DNA from: Uloborus plumipes
Lineage: Eukaryota > Arthropoda > Arachnida > Araneae > Uloboridae
Direction of reading: 5' to 3'
Assembly (NCBI GenBank): GCA_038373865.1
Contig: JAXGGA010001703.1
Location: 79,066 to 143,065, forward strand
DNA: 64,000 nucleotides
In this document: positions 37,111 through 47,901 of the stretch, in pieces
Layout of the letters: the number at the start of each line of letters is the position of its first letter
Numbering within the stretch: position 1 is the stretch's first letter
The notes under the pieces: model-generated
The model's database searches: none
The model's input: only the letters and a program-made list of their open reading frames with translations
What the model was told of the DNA's origin: nothing
Made by a program: the position numbers and the translations under genes

Positions 37111-37371
37111 CTAACAGCCTGGCCAAGCTTCTTCTCTGTTTTTTCTCATCGTAAAAGTTATTTTATTTGTCATGTCTTCACTATATATTGCTTTACATAT
37201 TTCTACATTTACACGTCTACGTGTTTGACAGGGTTTTTCATAGTACATTCGACGCCGAAAATGAGTAAATACACCCTCATAACTTAAAATTCTGTTTAAA
37301 ACACTAACTGCAGCGTCAACATTACCATTTTTTACCAGGACTGTTCTTGCTACAAAACGCACATGTCTCAT
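37111..37371 (-). CDS. MRPS21: Mitochondrial small ribosomal subunit protein mS21 (bS21m), intact single exon
   Basis: An 86-residue ORF from ATG (37371) to TAG (37111), the same length as the family (about 87). Recognisable segments: FVARTVLVKNGNVDAA at 6-21, LNRILSYEGV at 25-34, RRRMYYEKPCQTRRR near 39-53, and the C-terminal MRKNREEAWPGC, corresponding to the conserved RTV.V..GNVE.A...LNRIL and YYEKPC..R motifs and the …W.GC end. The protein is part of the mitochondrial ribosome small subunit and imported into mitochondria. The frame is uninterrupted and a CCAAT motif lies upstream, so an active gene is more likely than a processed pseudogene, but lack of an intron means a retrocopy cannot be excluded. 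Its closest neighbours are only repeats. Confidence 0.9.
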   Translation of the reverse strand: MRHVRFVARTVLVKNGNVDAAVSVLNRILSYEGVFTHFRRRMYYEKPCQTRRRVNVEICKAIYSEDMTNKITFTMRKNREEAWPGC

Positions 37372-37535
37372 TTTGGGAATTTGATAAAACTTGAGTCAAT
37401 GGTCAATTCAGAAAAAATAAAATAATAATATTTGTTTGGCGCAACTTAAAAAAAAACAAAGTTGTGAAAACCACAACACTACTTGCTTCGGCTTTGCCTC
37501 CGATGAGCCGACTGTTGTGATTGGTTGATGAATCG
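37372..37535 (-). promoter_or_regulatory. MRPS21: Probable MRPS21 promoter/5'UTR
   Basis: On the minus strand, CAACCAATCAC (a CCAAT box) lies near 37516-37527, about 150 bases upstream of the start codon. The intervening sequence is partly GC-richer than the surroundings. The start codon is preceded by AAA, a good context. Core promoter elements were not otherwise identified. Confidence 0.4.
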
Positions 37536-37559
37536 GTGCAAAATTTACATGAAAATATC

Positions 37560-38208
37560 GGCTTAGCCTGCAAAGAGAAATATGTATATTTTCATTTATA
37601 TTAGGAGTTTCTGCTCTGTAATGAGGACTACCACAAGAACCACGTGATTTTTTTCATACATTTCCCCTATTTACACGCTGGGTCATTTCACGCGAAATCA
37701 ATCAATGCCGTCATATCTTGGATATTGCTCGTTATTTTTTTTGCAAAAAGATGTCTATGAGATAAGCTCAGGTAATTCTTTTTAAATTTTTTGCGAATAA
37801 AATTAAGCTATGGAGAATTTTTTCAAAATTTCGATTTTTGACCACCTAGAGTCTCCTTTTTGTATGAATTTAGAAAAATTACCATAATTCATTCATTTTC
37901 CAACCATTAAATTGAACCTATTTACTTTTTACTGTGCATACTGGTTTGAAAATGTTGTTCACTAAGACTTTGGACTTCAATTCAGAAACAATTCTGGGGA
38001 AGAGCCCCAAACTTTCTTCCGTAGCTCTATTATAACTTGTAGAAAATTACATTTTATAGCTTCAATATCCGAAAATTACTAGTGAAGAGTTTTTCAAGGA
38101 AGGAGTGGTCTCCCCCATCATTCCTCCCTTGTGCCCGTCCTTGTTTAAAACCCCTGTTTAAAATACCTTGTAATTAGAAGATTGGTGCCGCACCTAAAGT
38201 CATATTTT
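37560..38208. other. Non-coding; contains a solitary ~100-bp module of the 42-48 kb array
   Basis: No gene. The part near 37970-38150 ('cttcaat(a/t)(t/c)cgaaaat', 'agagcccc', 'ttcttccgtagctctatta') resembles the modules tandemly arrayed at 42180-48190. The rest is AT-rich unique-looking sequence with a 'gggtcatttcacgcgaaatc' phrase near 37680. Confidence 0.4.
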
Positions 38209-38640
38209 GGCAGGAATTCAAGTGAAACAATGTCGATCGCAACTCACCAATGCAATCGCAAATTCCAAAATTTAGATTCGTTGCAATTGCTACGAGATGC
38301 GATTCTAATGTAATTCGACTTCCAGTAACGATTGCAATTTGCGATCGCCTTGAAGCGATTGCAATGGTGTTTCACTTGAATTCCTGCCTTAGGCAGGAAT
38401 TCAAGTGAAAGAGGCGATCGCAAATTACAATCGCTACTGGAAATGAATTACATTAGAACGTTTCATTCCAAATTACGTTAGAACGAATAAGAGGAGATCA
38501 CTGACTGCTTGTGAGCTCTTATTAACTCCGCCCGTAGTGACGTCAGTGCCAAGTTAAGTTGATGATAATGTAATTCACTTCCAGTAGCCATTGCAATTCG
38601 AAGCGATTGCAATGGTGTTTCACTTGAATCCCTGCCTTAG
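38209..38640. mobile_element. Two abutting MITEs of a TAAGGCAGGAATTCAAGTG family
   Basis: Copy 1 (38209-38391) and copy 2 (38389-38640) each begin GGCAGGAATTCAAGTGAAA and end in the inverse. They share the TTA at 38389-38391, consistent with a 3-bp target site (PIF/Harbinger-like, inferred). The interiors are rich in gcgatcgc and cgattgcaa words. A third copy is at 52097-52265. Copy 2 contains 'gaggagatc…gtgagctcttatt…cgcccgtagtgacgtca', also found inverted near 60390-60460. Confidence 0.75.
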
Positions 38641-41024
38641 TTTTTTCAATTAGTAGTTTTAAAGAACTCAAGTTCTACTAAGGATTTATCTCCAGATTAC
38701 CAACTAACATCTGCATCATCTTTTTCAAAAGAAAAAAAATCATGCTTTTGCTATGTTCAAAACATTACAGAGTTTTTTTTTTTTTTGTTTTTTTTGGAAA
38801 AAAAAATTAAATCTATTTCTCAAAATTTTACTTTAAAATCAAGTTTTCTTTAACTTTTGAAAATTATTACTAGATGTTTCCATTCCCGATTTGGCAAAAT
38901 AAAAAATTAAAAACGAAATCTGATTGAAAAGATATGAAATTTTAACAGTAATAATGATAAGAGAAATGTAGACAACCTTCTAAAAGCCTTATTATTTTAT
39001 ATCTTTCTTGAAAGGAAAGGGGATGGGAACAATATATAGGGTATTTGCAATAGTCGTTGTTCTGAAGGACCTAAAGCTGATGACAGCTTGATGACACGTT
39101 GCTTTGCTTCAATATTGCTCTTTTCGTTAAGTTATTTTTTAAGTTGCTTTTGATTCTTATTTCACTGTTTTGTTATTGTTACTGTTGGTTGTCTTTTGAC
39201 TGTTGATTTATTTTTAAAAATTTTTATTCCTTTGTTGGATTTTTTGTTGAATGTGTTCACTATTTATTTTGCGCTGTTTGTTGACATTTTTTCATTCTTT
39301 ACATTACTCAAGTAATCCTACTCTAGATTTCTCTGGGGAAGATTATTTTTCTTATTGAAGTTTATGTTAGAATATCTTTGAAATTAATTTTAAAATTGAT
39401 GAAAGTTCTGCTTTTTCTTTGTTTTGATATAAGCGTTATTGGTACTAACTGCCATCCTTTTTAAAGAAACGCTTTCATCAGCTAAAACAAAAGGCAGAAA
39501 AGAAAACTTTAAAAGTTTCTCTGCAAATCAGGACCAGGAGTCCGGGGGAGGGAGAGAAAAATTTTCAATTCTGTTGAGAAATTGCTTAAATTTTGAAAAT
39601 ATTACCCGCATAAGTATTATGCTATCCATTCATTGTTTTACAAAAGACAAAGGTTTTGTGTCAGTCTCAAAATACAAGAACAATGACCCTAGTGCACAAT
39701 GACCTAAAATCTGTGTTGCTTTACATTTTCAGAAGAATGTAAACCTGCTTTATACTCATATTAACAAAAAACACGTAGTATTCGAATTTTATGGCAAAAT
39801 CAATATGAGTTCAGATAGTTCACCTAGTTAAACAATGACTTCATTGCGCATGACTTCAAGCAAATGTTAAACCCTTTTAAAGTAATTTAAGCAAATTTTG
39901 TACTTTACTATATTTATCCAGGACTATCGATATACACACAAGTGCTGGTCTGCTCCTTTTTCGAAACAGTCGAAACGAGTGCCGACTTTCGACTGCGGTT
40001 TTGAAAAGCGGGGAAACCAGTTTTTGACACCACTGAAGTCACAAAAAGGGCTGACCTCTAATATGCAGCAAAGGAACTAACAAATTTTAGTTCGCAAAGC
40101 ACAGCAATAATTTTTTTTTTCAAGAATAAGAACGTTTATCAAGGTCATACATACATGCGTACGCATACACAACTCATGAGATAAAACTCGTTCTAATTAA
40201 CTCTGGAAACGTCAGAGTTATTCCGATTCCGGTTGTCCATACGTTCGTAGATATACATACTGTCCGACCACGGATGAGATGGAAAGACTAACATCCGGTT
40301 TGCCGCAGAAATGGACGCATCTACTATTAGGGATATCAACATATTTGCTGATGTATGTTAGCCTAAATAAAGCAGAGACACGTTTGAAATAAATTAATCA
40401 CGAGCATCAAATTGTTACTTTTTCCCCTCATCCAAATCAAGGGCGTATTTAAGGGGGGGGCGAGCCCCCCCCCCCCCCCGATATCGAGAAAGATTTTTTT
40501 CAAAAGTAGGTGTTCGGTTCGTGTTTGCTCAAAAAAAAGTCCTTAAGAAAAAAGCCCACTCTTTATTAACATTGTTTTCAAAGGTGTATATAAGGGAGTG
40601 CCGCAGAGGGTCTTTCCCTCCTATACCCCTCCCTCTCCCCTCAAAAAAAAATCGGATTTTTTTTTAAATAAAGGTAGTTATTATTATTCGGTTTAAGTTT
40701 ACTCTTCAATTATTTACATACTTTTAGCTTGAAATACATAAATAAATAAATAATTATTGCTAATAATAATTCGTTAGATGGGACCAGGCAATGGTGCAAC
40801 CCAAGAGGGTCAGGGGGCCCTTGCGCTTTACTCAAGAGAAAAAAGAACGTGTCTTGGGAAAATGAAGATATTTCAATTAGAAAACTAATAGAAAAAAGCC
40901 TAATCATTTTGAATAAAAATCTTTAAATGAAAAATATTCAACACATGTAGATTATTAATCAGCAAATTACGTTTCTCTCTTTCTTCTCATTCCCTCTTTT
41001 TTTCTAGTCAGTCAGGAAATAAGA
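38641..41024. other. Intergenic, no gene supported
   Basis: Homopolymer T tracts (38768-38800), unique-looking AT-rich sequence and, near 40140-40330, a degraded relative of the Helentron-like family ('gagataaaactcgttctaat' beside a gtacgcatac microsatellite). A G/C-run stretch lies at 40456-40481. The ORFs at 39439-39702 and 40710-40907 show no recognisable domain and no splice or promoter support. Confidence 0.4.
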
Positions 41025-41165
41025 GTCTTTAAAATAATGCGACACTCAATAAATTCAAAATAAAGTGTAAGTATTCCTCCCCGGCAAAAAATTTAAAATA
41101 AAGTGTAAGTATTCCTCCCAGCAAGAAATTTAGAATAAAGTGCAATCATTTTCGGTTTTAGTTTT
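41025..41165. repeat. Small tandem duplication
   Basis: 'aaaataaagtgtaagtattc…ctcccc…gcaaaaaattt' repeats two and a half times with small changes. No coding content. Confidence 0.6.
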
Positions 41166-41208
41166 CTCACAAATAATTTCCAAGCTTTCAGCTGAACAAA
41201 ACAAAAAA

Positions 41209-42013
41209 AATCTGGTATAGACCCCACACTACTTCCTTTTATGTGTAAATTTCTTAGTAGTTGCCTTAAGTGTTAAAAAAAGTGCTTGGAGTGAGTAAGG
41301 TAACAATTCAAATATTTACTCCCCTAATCTGCCACGAAACAGTGCAAAAAATATTTTACAATGGTTAATTTTCTAAATATTGCTGATTTTAATATCATTC
41401 AGTGAATTTTTCGCAAAATATCGCCAATAGCGCCAAGTTGAACCCAAATTCAAAAATTTTTTTTCGCCAAATTTATCGCCAGTTTGGCGATATGTCGCCA
41501 AATTGGCGTAAAACACTTGGCGACCAAAAGCTTGGCGATATATCGCCAAGTGGTGGCGGGTAGCGCCAATTCATATCACTTGAGTCTGCATTGAAATTAA
41601 CACTGATTTACCCCAAAAAGAGGGTAAAACACCCCCTTGGGAACATTCGAATGCAACCACAAGGGGAGGTGCACAACTTGACCATCCTCAGAGCCTACAT
41701 ACCAAGCTAGAAGCTTCTACGGCATATAGTTTTTGTGTTATGCGACACACATACCTACGCACATGCATACGCACATACATACGTACATACAGACGTCACG
41801 TGAAAACTCGTCGTAATTATCTCGGGGGTGGTTGAAAAGGATTTTTCGACTGCTTATATGTTGGTAGGTACATATGCACGTGCTGACAGATCGAAAAAAC
41901 TACTGAACATTCATTCCGGGGTGAGCAAAATCAAAATTTAGACTCGAATTTGAGTGATTTTTTTTTTTCGCGATCACAATACTTCCTGTACTGCGTAAAA
42001 GGAAGTAAAAAAA
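41209..42013. mobile_element. Helentron-like non-autonomous element, copy 1
   Basis: It begins 'tctggtatagaccccacact' with ACTTCCTTTTA, holds a cluster of TTGGCGA/TCGCCAA words (about 41427-41575), a (cata)n microsatellite (41747-41793) and a distal 'cgtgctgacag(a/g)tcgaaaaaac' region. It ends with a short hairpin whose stem is ACTTCCT…AGGAAGT followed by AAAAAAA. A sub-terminal inverted repeat near the 5' end, a central microsatellite and a 3' terminal hairpin are the plan of Helentron/DINE-type elements. The class is inferred. Confidence 0.55.
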
Positions 42014-42179
42014 TCGAAAAACGGTAGAAGTCCAAGCCGGCCGAGCTAGAAGGGGCACGTAATTTTCAATCTCTTTACCAGTGGTGAAATTAAAGAATAG
42101 AGTGCCTCTCAGTGGCGGGTTTAGGGTAGGTAGGAAGTCGAGGCCCGTGCCAAGCATGAATTCAAAGAAGGCTCATGAC

Positions 42180-43006
42180 ACCCCCTAGAGTCCAAAGAGA
42201 TCTTAAAATTTCGCTTTTACAACGTGTAATTTAATTGAAGTTTCAAGACTTCAATATCCAAAAATTTTCGGAAGAGAGTTCTTTTCCCGCTTCTCGCTCA
42301 AACCTTGTTCAAATATTGCCTCAAAAGGCCTTTTAGAGATTTAAAATTCAAACATTTAACGGTAGTTGATATCCCCCTTTTTTTCTATAATCTTTTAGCT
42401 CTAAAATGTGTTTTTAGAAAAGAGAGAGCTCCCGAATTATAGTCTCTGTGCTCAAAAATTTCCGGAAGAGTCCCTAAATCCTTTCATTATCCTAAATGTT
42501 GTCAGACAAAGCCTAAAAACAGTTGCTTCTATCAAGCGTCATGGCGTAAGCGGCGCAATTGAATTATTTTTAAGGGGCGTTTCTAAAAGTTTGTTTTCTT
42601 TTTCTTACACGTGTGGCTCTCGTTTTTAGAGGAATCTTCGTGGAATTCTGGGATGATAAGTTTTTGCTCTTGGGGGTAATGGGCACTTCTGCCGAAAGTA
42701 AAATTTCGAACTTTCAGTTTCAACAATGGAGCTTAAAATTGCATTCTTGAAGCTTCAATGCCGAAAAATTTCGGGACATAGCGCCCAAATCCTGCCTTTT
42801 CTCTTGACGGTATTAAAGATAATCTTAATAAAAATGTTTTTAAAACATTAATTTCAAAACATTACGGGAGAGAGCTCTTGCTAGGTCTAAAGATGGTCTA
42901 AAGTAAAGATGGCTTAAGGTTTCAATTTTGAAAATTTTCGAAGGGAGATCCCCAACCACTTTTTGTCTCTTAACGTCTCTAAAGAGAACGCAAAATTGCG
43001 CTTCTA
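42180..43006. repeat. Degenerate tandem array of ~100-bp modules, left part
   Basis: About five to seven modules share the order 'cttcaat(a/g)(t/c)c(g/c)aaaa(a/t)tttcgg', 'gaga(g)agctc(t/c)c', 'cctttc/ctcttaacgtc', 'taaagataacctaaaattg'. Spacing is about 90-130 bases and conservation is low. The ORFs at 42408-42629 and 42928-43155 lie on module text and are not credible genes. The array resumes at 43552-43680 and 47940-48190 after insertions. Confidence 0.55.
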
Positions 43007-43551
43007 TTGGGTTGGTGCGTATGAAATGTCGGATTATCTTTACATGCGGACGTTTGTCTCCCTGTTTTCGTTATACTTTTGTCTTTGGCATAACCTCATT
43101 CATAGTCGTATTGTCCATTGCCAGAGACTCATTTCAGCAAAATAGGTTTTCTTGAAGGTCTACCCTTTTGTTATTTCTTTTGAGTTTATTGCCGATATGA
43201 ATTCTGCCGACACACAAAACAATTGCGAAACTGAACGAACTGGAATATGAAGTTTTGCAGCATCCATCATATTCACCGGATCTCTCGCCGACCGATTTTC
43301 ATTTTTTCAAGCATTTAGAGCTGTTTTTAAGGGGCAAACACTATGAAAATGAAGACAGTCTAAAAAACTCGATATCAGAGTTTATTAATTCTAAAGACCA
43401 AAATTTTTTTAAGACAGGCATCTACGCTTTAAAATCTCGTTGGGAGAAGTGTATTGAAGCGAATGGAGCATACTTTGATTAAATAAACAGCTTTTGAAGA
43501 AAGATATGCAGTTTTATACAATCACTTAGGAATCCGACATAACCAACCTAA
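43007..43551 (+). mobile_element. Internally deleted mariner element
   Basis: The left end 'ttgggttggtgcgtatgaaa…tgtcggatt' and inverted right end (…aatccgacataaccaacctaa) match apart from a small indel, with TA at 43005-43006 and 43552-43553. Only 545 bases remain of about 1.3 kb. It is inserted in the ~100-bp tandem array. Confidence 0.8.
43207..43482 (+). pseudogene. Mariner transposase C-terminal fragment
   Basis: The frame reads TIAKLNELEYEVLQHPSYSP, then DLSPTDFHFFKHLELFLRG with the third catalytic Asp in the position usual for DD34D mariners, then KSRWEKCIEANGAYFD and a stop. The N-terminal DNA-binding part and the first two Asp are deleted. Confidence 0.85.
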
Positions 43552-43684
43552 TATATTTCGAAAATCTTTCAGGAGAGGGTCTTTGAACTTTTACTTCCCA
43601 AAGATAACTTAAAGGAGACTTCTGTTCAAAATTTAAAAAAAAACTAATCTTTTTTTCTTTTACTCTATCATGAAGAAATATATG
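43552..43684. repeat. ~100-bp module array, middle remnant
   Basis: 'cgaaaatctttcaggagagg…tctttgaacttttacttcccaaagataact' is one module of the array at 42180-43006, trapped between two insertions. Confidence 0.5.
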
Positions 43685-44125
43685 GGTGATTCTACAAAAA
43701 TGGACAAATTTGTGTTCCATACTGGTTGCTCTTTTTGTTTTTAATTTAATAAAAAACTATTTTGGAAATATTTGTATGCGTCTTTGTTCTATAATTATGA
43801 TTGTCAACAAAGTCAATAATTAATTATTATTCATTTAAAAATAAAATAATATATTGAAATGTCATCCACATGCCCTGTCCCATAGGGGCAATTTTCACAA
43901 TCAATGGAATATACACTGCACAAAACAATTAAAGGATATTGAGATTTTGGGTTAATTTTGCACCTAAAGACCATTTTGATTGATTGATACATGATCGACT
44001 ACACGTAGTAAGCTATACGAGATAAAAATTACATTTGTTTGGCAGAAAAAAATGCTTTTAATTCAACTTTGAGGTACAAAAGGGAAAAAATGCATTTTCT
44101 GAAAATTAGAAAAACAAATAAAAAA

Positions 44126-45040
44126 ATCTCTTATGGACCCCACACTACTTCCTTTTACGTGTAAATTTCTTAATAGTTGCCTTAAGTGTTAAAAAAAGTG
44201 CTTGGAGTGAGCAAGGTAACAATTCAAATATTACTCCCCGAATCTGCCACGAAACAATGCAAAAAAATCTGGTATGGACCCCACACTACTTCCTTTTACG
44301 TGTAAATTTCTTAGTAGTTGCCTTAAGTGTTAAAAAAAGTGCTTGGAGTGAGCAAGGTAACAATTCAAATATTTACTCCCCTAATCTGCCACGAAACAAT
44401 GCAAAAAATATTTTGCAATGGTTAATTTTCTAAATATTGCTGATTTTAATATCATTCAGTGAATTTTTCGCAAAATATCGCCAATAGCGCCAAGTTGAAC
44501 CCAAATTCGAAAAATATTTTTTTCGCCAAATTTGTCGCCAACTTGGCGATATGTCGCCAAGTTGGCGTCAAACAGCGACCAAAAGCTTGGCGACATATCG
44601 CCAAGTGGTCGCGCCAATTCATATCACTTGAGTCTGCATTGAAATTAACACTGATTTACCCCAAAAAAGGGGTAAAACACCCCCTTGGGAACATTCAAAT
44701 GCAACCACAAGGGGAGGTGCACAACTAGACCATCCTCAGAGCCTACATACCAAGCTAGAAGCTTCTACGGCATATAGTTTTTGAGTTATGCGACCCACAT
44801 ACGCACACACGTACATACAGACGTCACGAGAAAACTCGTCGTAATTAACTCGGGGGTGGTTGAAAAAAATTTTTCGGCTGCTTATATGTTGCTAGGTACA
44901 TATACACGTGCTGACAGGTCAAAAAAACTAAGGAATTTTCATTCGGGGGTGAGCAAAATCAAAATTTAGACTCAAATTTGAGTGATTTTTTTTTCGCGAT
45001 CACAATACTTCCTTTACTACGTAAAAGGAAGTAAAAAAAT
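44126..45040. mobile_element. Helentron-like elements, partial copy plus copy 2
   Basis: A truncated head (44126-44265) is directly followed by a full copy (44266-45040) starting 'tctggtatggaccccacact' again. The same TTGGCGA cluster, microsatellite and 3' hairpin (stem ACTTCCTTT/AAAGGAAGT at 45007-45032) as in copy 1 are present. Head-to-tail order suggests a rolling-circle or replication-slip product. Confidence 0.6.
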
Positions 45041-45680
45041 TATAATAGTTAATTTTCTAAATATTGCTGATTTTAATATCATTCAGTGAATTTTTCGCAA
45101 AATATCGCCAATAGCGTCAAGTTGAACCCAAATTCAAAAATTAATTTTTTCGCCAAATTTGTCTCCACCTTGGCGATATGTCGCTAAATTGGCGTCAAAC
45201 ACTTGGCGACCAAAAGCTTGGCGATACATCGCCAAGTGGTCGCGCCAATTCATATCACTTGAGTCTGCATTGAAATTAACACTGATTTACCCGCTAAAAC
45301 AGCCCCTTGGGAACATTCGAATGCAACAACAAGGGGAGGTGCACAACTAGACCATCCTCAGAGCCTACATACCAAGCTAGAAGCTTCTACGGCATATGGT
45401 TTTTGAGTTATGCGAGACACATACATACATACGCACATACATCCGCACATACGTACATACAGACGTCACGAGAAAACTCGTCGTAATTAACTCGGGGGTG
45501 GTTGAAAAGGATTTTTCGGCTGCTTATATGTTGGTAGGTACATATGCACGTGCTGACAGGTCGAAAAAACTACTGAACATTCATTCGGGGGTGAGCAAAA
45601 TCAAAATTTAGACTCAAATTTGAGTGATTTTTTTTTTCGCCATCACAATACTTCCTTTACTACATAAAAGGAAGTAAAAA
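45041..45680. mobile_element. Helentron-like element, 5'-truncated copy 3
   Basis: It starts inside the family consensus ('gttaattttctaaatattgc') immediately after the terminal A tract of copy 2. It continues through the TTGGCGA cluster, a (cata)n tract (45420-45465) and the same 3' hairpin near 45647-45673. Confidence 0.6.
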
Positions 45681-46609
45681 TGTTTAAACCCATTTTTTAT
45701 AGGAATCTTAAAATATCCTTTAATTGTTTGAGCAGTGTAGATTTAAAAACAAAAAAAGTGATTTTTTTTCTCAAGAGTTTTTTACTTATAAATGTGAATT
45801 TGTGCAAGATGTAAATCACAAAAAAAGCAAAATAATGTGAAAATAATATCTCTAAAAGTTAATCTAAACTTTGTCCCAGCGATTATCAGTCATCCACATG
45901 TCTGAAAAGTATAGATATTTTTCTCTGAAATGTTTTATTTCAAAATCTAGCAACACATCTTAAAATAAAGCATGGAACTTTGTTATTCCTGGCTGAAGAT
46001 TAATTTTGCTGTTCTGCAATTACTTTTTGATAAAAAGCAAGCTAAACTCAACTTTCAAGGCAAGTGTTTTTCATCTTTGTCATTAACATGGCCTACAGAA
46101 TGCAAGTAAAATGTACATGTAAATAAATTTTGATAATGAATAGTCCTAAAGCTTGCATTTGTTGGTTCTTATTCGAAGTTAGACCGAAAAATATTCAGAA
46201 ATGACTTTTTGAGAACACATTACTTGTGTTTTGTCATCCACATGCCCTTTTTCTAATGTCATTCACATGCCCCAATATGAGACACGTGGATGAATCAAAA
46301 GCCAAACTATGACAGTACAATGTTTAAAAATTATGTCTAACAGTTTACAGGTTAAAAAATTTCATTAATATACCTATTGTGTTTGTGTTATTCACATACT
46401 TATTGTGTTATTCACATACCCATTGTGTCATCCACATGTTCTTTTTATCATTCACATATGCCTTCAAAAAAATAAAAATCCAAAAATACAATAAAATACA
46501 AACATTTAAGCTCTGCTGATATTCTATTTTAATTATGCAACTTATAAAGTACTTTGCTGATTTTTTCAGATATTTAATTTTAAATTAATTTTTTGAAATC
46601 TACATGTTA

Positions 46610-47901
46610 CGTAGGTTGCTACTTAAGTTTCTGGCCTAACAATGAAAACACAACTAGTTATGCTTAAAATTGGTTTTATTGTTTTTCAAAATATTCTCCA
46701 TGTTGATCTATGCACTTTTGCATGCGTATGAACCAGTTTTCAAAGCATTTTTTCCACTCCATTTGAGGTAACTCCAAAATGTGCATATTGAAGGTATTTA
46801 CCGCTTCTTGGGGGGTCGAAAACCGTTGACCTCTTAATTTATTTTTGATGTACGGGAACAGAAGAAAGTCATTAGGTGCCAAATCAGGGCTGTATGGCGG
46901 ATGACCCATCAATTCGATGTTTTGGATGGTCAAAAACTCTTTTGTTTGAGCCGACCCATGTGAGCTCGCATTATCGTGATGCAGGATGATTCGCCGTGTC
47001 CTGTGCTTTTTACGGATTTCTCCGATGACTTTTGGCAAACAAAGGGTAGTGTACCATTCAGAATTGACTGTTTTGCCATTTTCCAACACCACTGTTGTGA
47101 TATGACCGGTAATTCCGAAGAAACAAGCAACCATTTGCTTTGATGTGCTCCTTCCACGAACAACTTTGGTTGGATTTGGTTCGTCTCGGAAGACCCAAAC
47201 AGTCGATTGCTGCTTTGTTTCGGGCTCATATGCATAGATCCAAGTTTCGTCACCTGTGCAGATGTTATACACTGCTTGTGATGTTCCACGAACGAATTTT
47301 TTCAGCATAGCCTTGCACCAATCGACACGATCCTGCTTTTGAGCGTTTGTCAAATTATGCGGGATAAAACGGGAACAAATTTTTTTTACACCCAAATGTT
47401 CATGTAAAATCCTATTGACACTCGTCATACTGATGCCCAGAGAGGCCTCAATCTCACGATAGGTCACATGACGATCTTGCTTAATCAGTTCACGAACAGC
47501 ATCGACATTTTCCGACACAACAGCTGATTTTGGACGACCTTCACGGGATTCATCCTGGAGTGAACGCCGACCACGATTAAATTCGTTGTACCAGTTTTTT
47601 ACAGAGCTATAAGATGGTGCATTACTGCTGTATAAATAATTAAGTTCATCCGCGCATTCTTGTCTTGATAATCCACGTCGATAGCTATGAAAAATTATCG
47701 CCCGAAAATGTTCACGATTCAGCTGCATTTTCTGTCCGAGATGAAATTTTTAATTAACTACAAAAAACACATTGCGATAAAAATGGAAAATTGTTCTATG
47801 GAATTTATGGTAAAAAAGTTCAAATTTTTATTTGGAATCGTCTGCGGTCGCCTAGCAACTCTTGATGTTGCCAAGGCCAGAAACTTAAGTAGCAACCTAC
47901 G
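46610..47901 (-). mobile_element. Apparently intact mariner transposon with perfect 28-bp TIRs
   Basis: Both ends read CGTAGGTTGCTACTTAAGTT then TCTGGCCT, identical over 28 bases in inverted order, bordered by TA (46608-46609, 47902-47903). The length, 1292 bases, is standard for mariner. The transposase ORF is open from end to end. It is nested in the element at 43685-47931. Confidence 0.95.
46676..47728 (-). CDS. Mariner transposase, full-length, DD34D
   Basis: A 350-residue ORF from ATG (47728) to stop (46676), the usual mariner length. The N-terminal half has two helix-turn-helix regions (about 10-60: FHSYRRGLSRQECADEL…VKNWYNEF; 75-112: ENVDAVRELIKQD…GISMTSVNRIL). A WVF/ARSTSK-type linker follows. 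The catalytic Asp are in TGDETWIYAY, ILHHDNASSH and YSPDLAPNDF, with 34 residues between the last two (DD34D). The C terminus WFIRMQKCIDQHGEYFEKQ matches mariner family ends. It catalyses cut-and-paste at TA sites. No stop or frameshift is seen, so this copy could be active or only recently silenced. Codon use and GC are slightly higher than neighbours, in line with recent arrival (inference). Confidence 0.95.
   Translation of the reverse strand: MQLNREHFRAIIFHSYRRGLSRQECADELNYLYSSNAPSYSSVKNWYNEFNRGRRSLQDESREGRPKSAVVSENVDAVRELIKQDRHVTYREIEASLGISMTSVNRILHEHLGVKKICSRFIPHNLTNAQKQDRVDWCKAMLKKFVRGTSQAVYNICTGDETWIYAYEPETKQQSTVWVFRDEPNPTKVVRGRSTSKQMVACFFGITGHITTVVLENGKTVNSEWYTTLCLPKVIGEIRKKHRTRRIILHHDNASSHGSAQTKEFLTIQNIELMGHPPYSPDLAPNDFLLFPYIKNKLRGQRFSTPQEAVNTFNMHILELPQMEWKKCFENWFIRMQKCIDQHGEYFEKQ

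Noticed and set aside
44459..45611. Several plus-strand ORFs of 60-90 codons
   Set aside because: All fall inside the Helentron-like copies and reflect repeated text, not genes.
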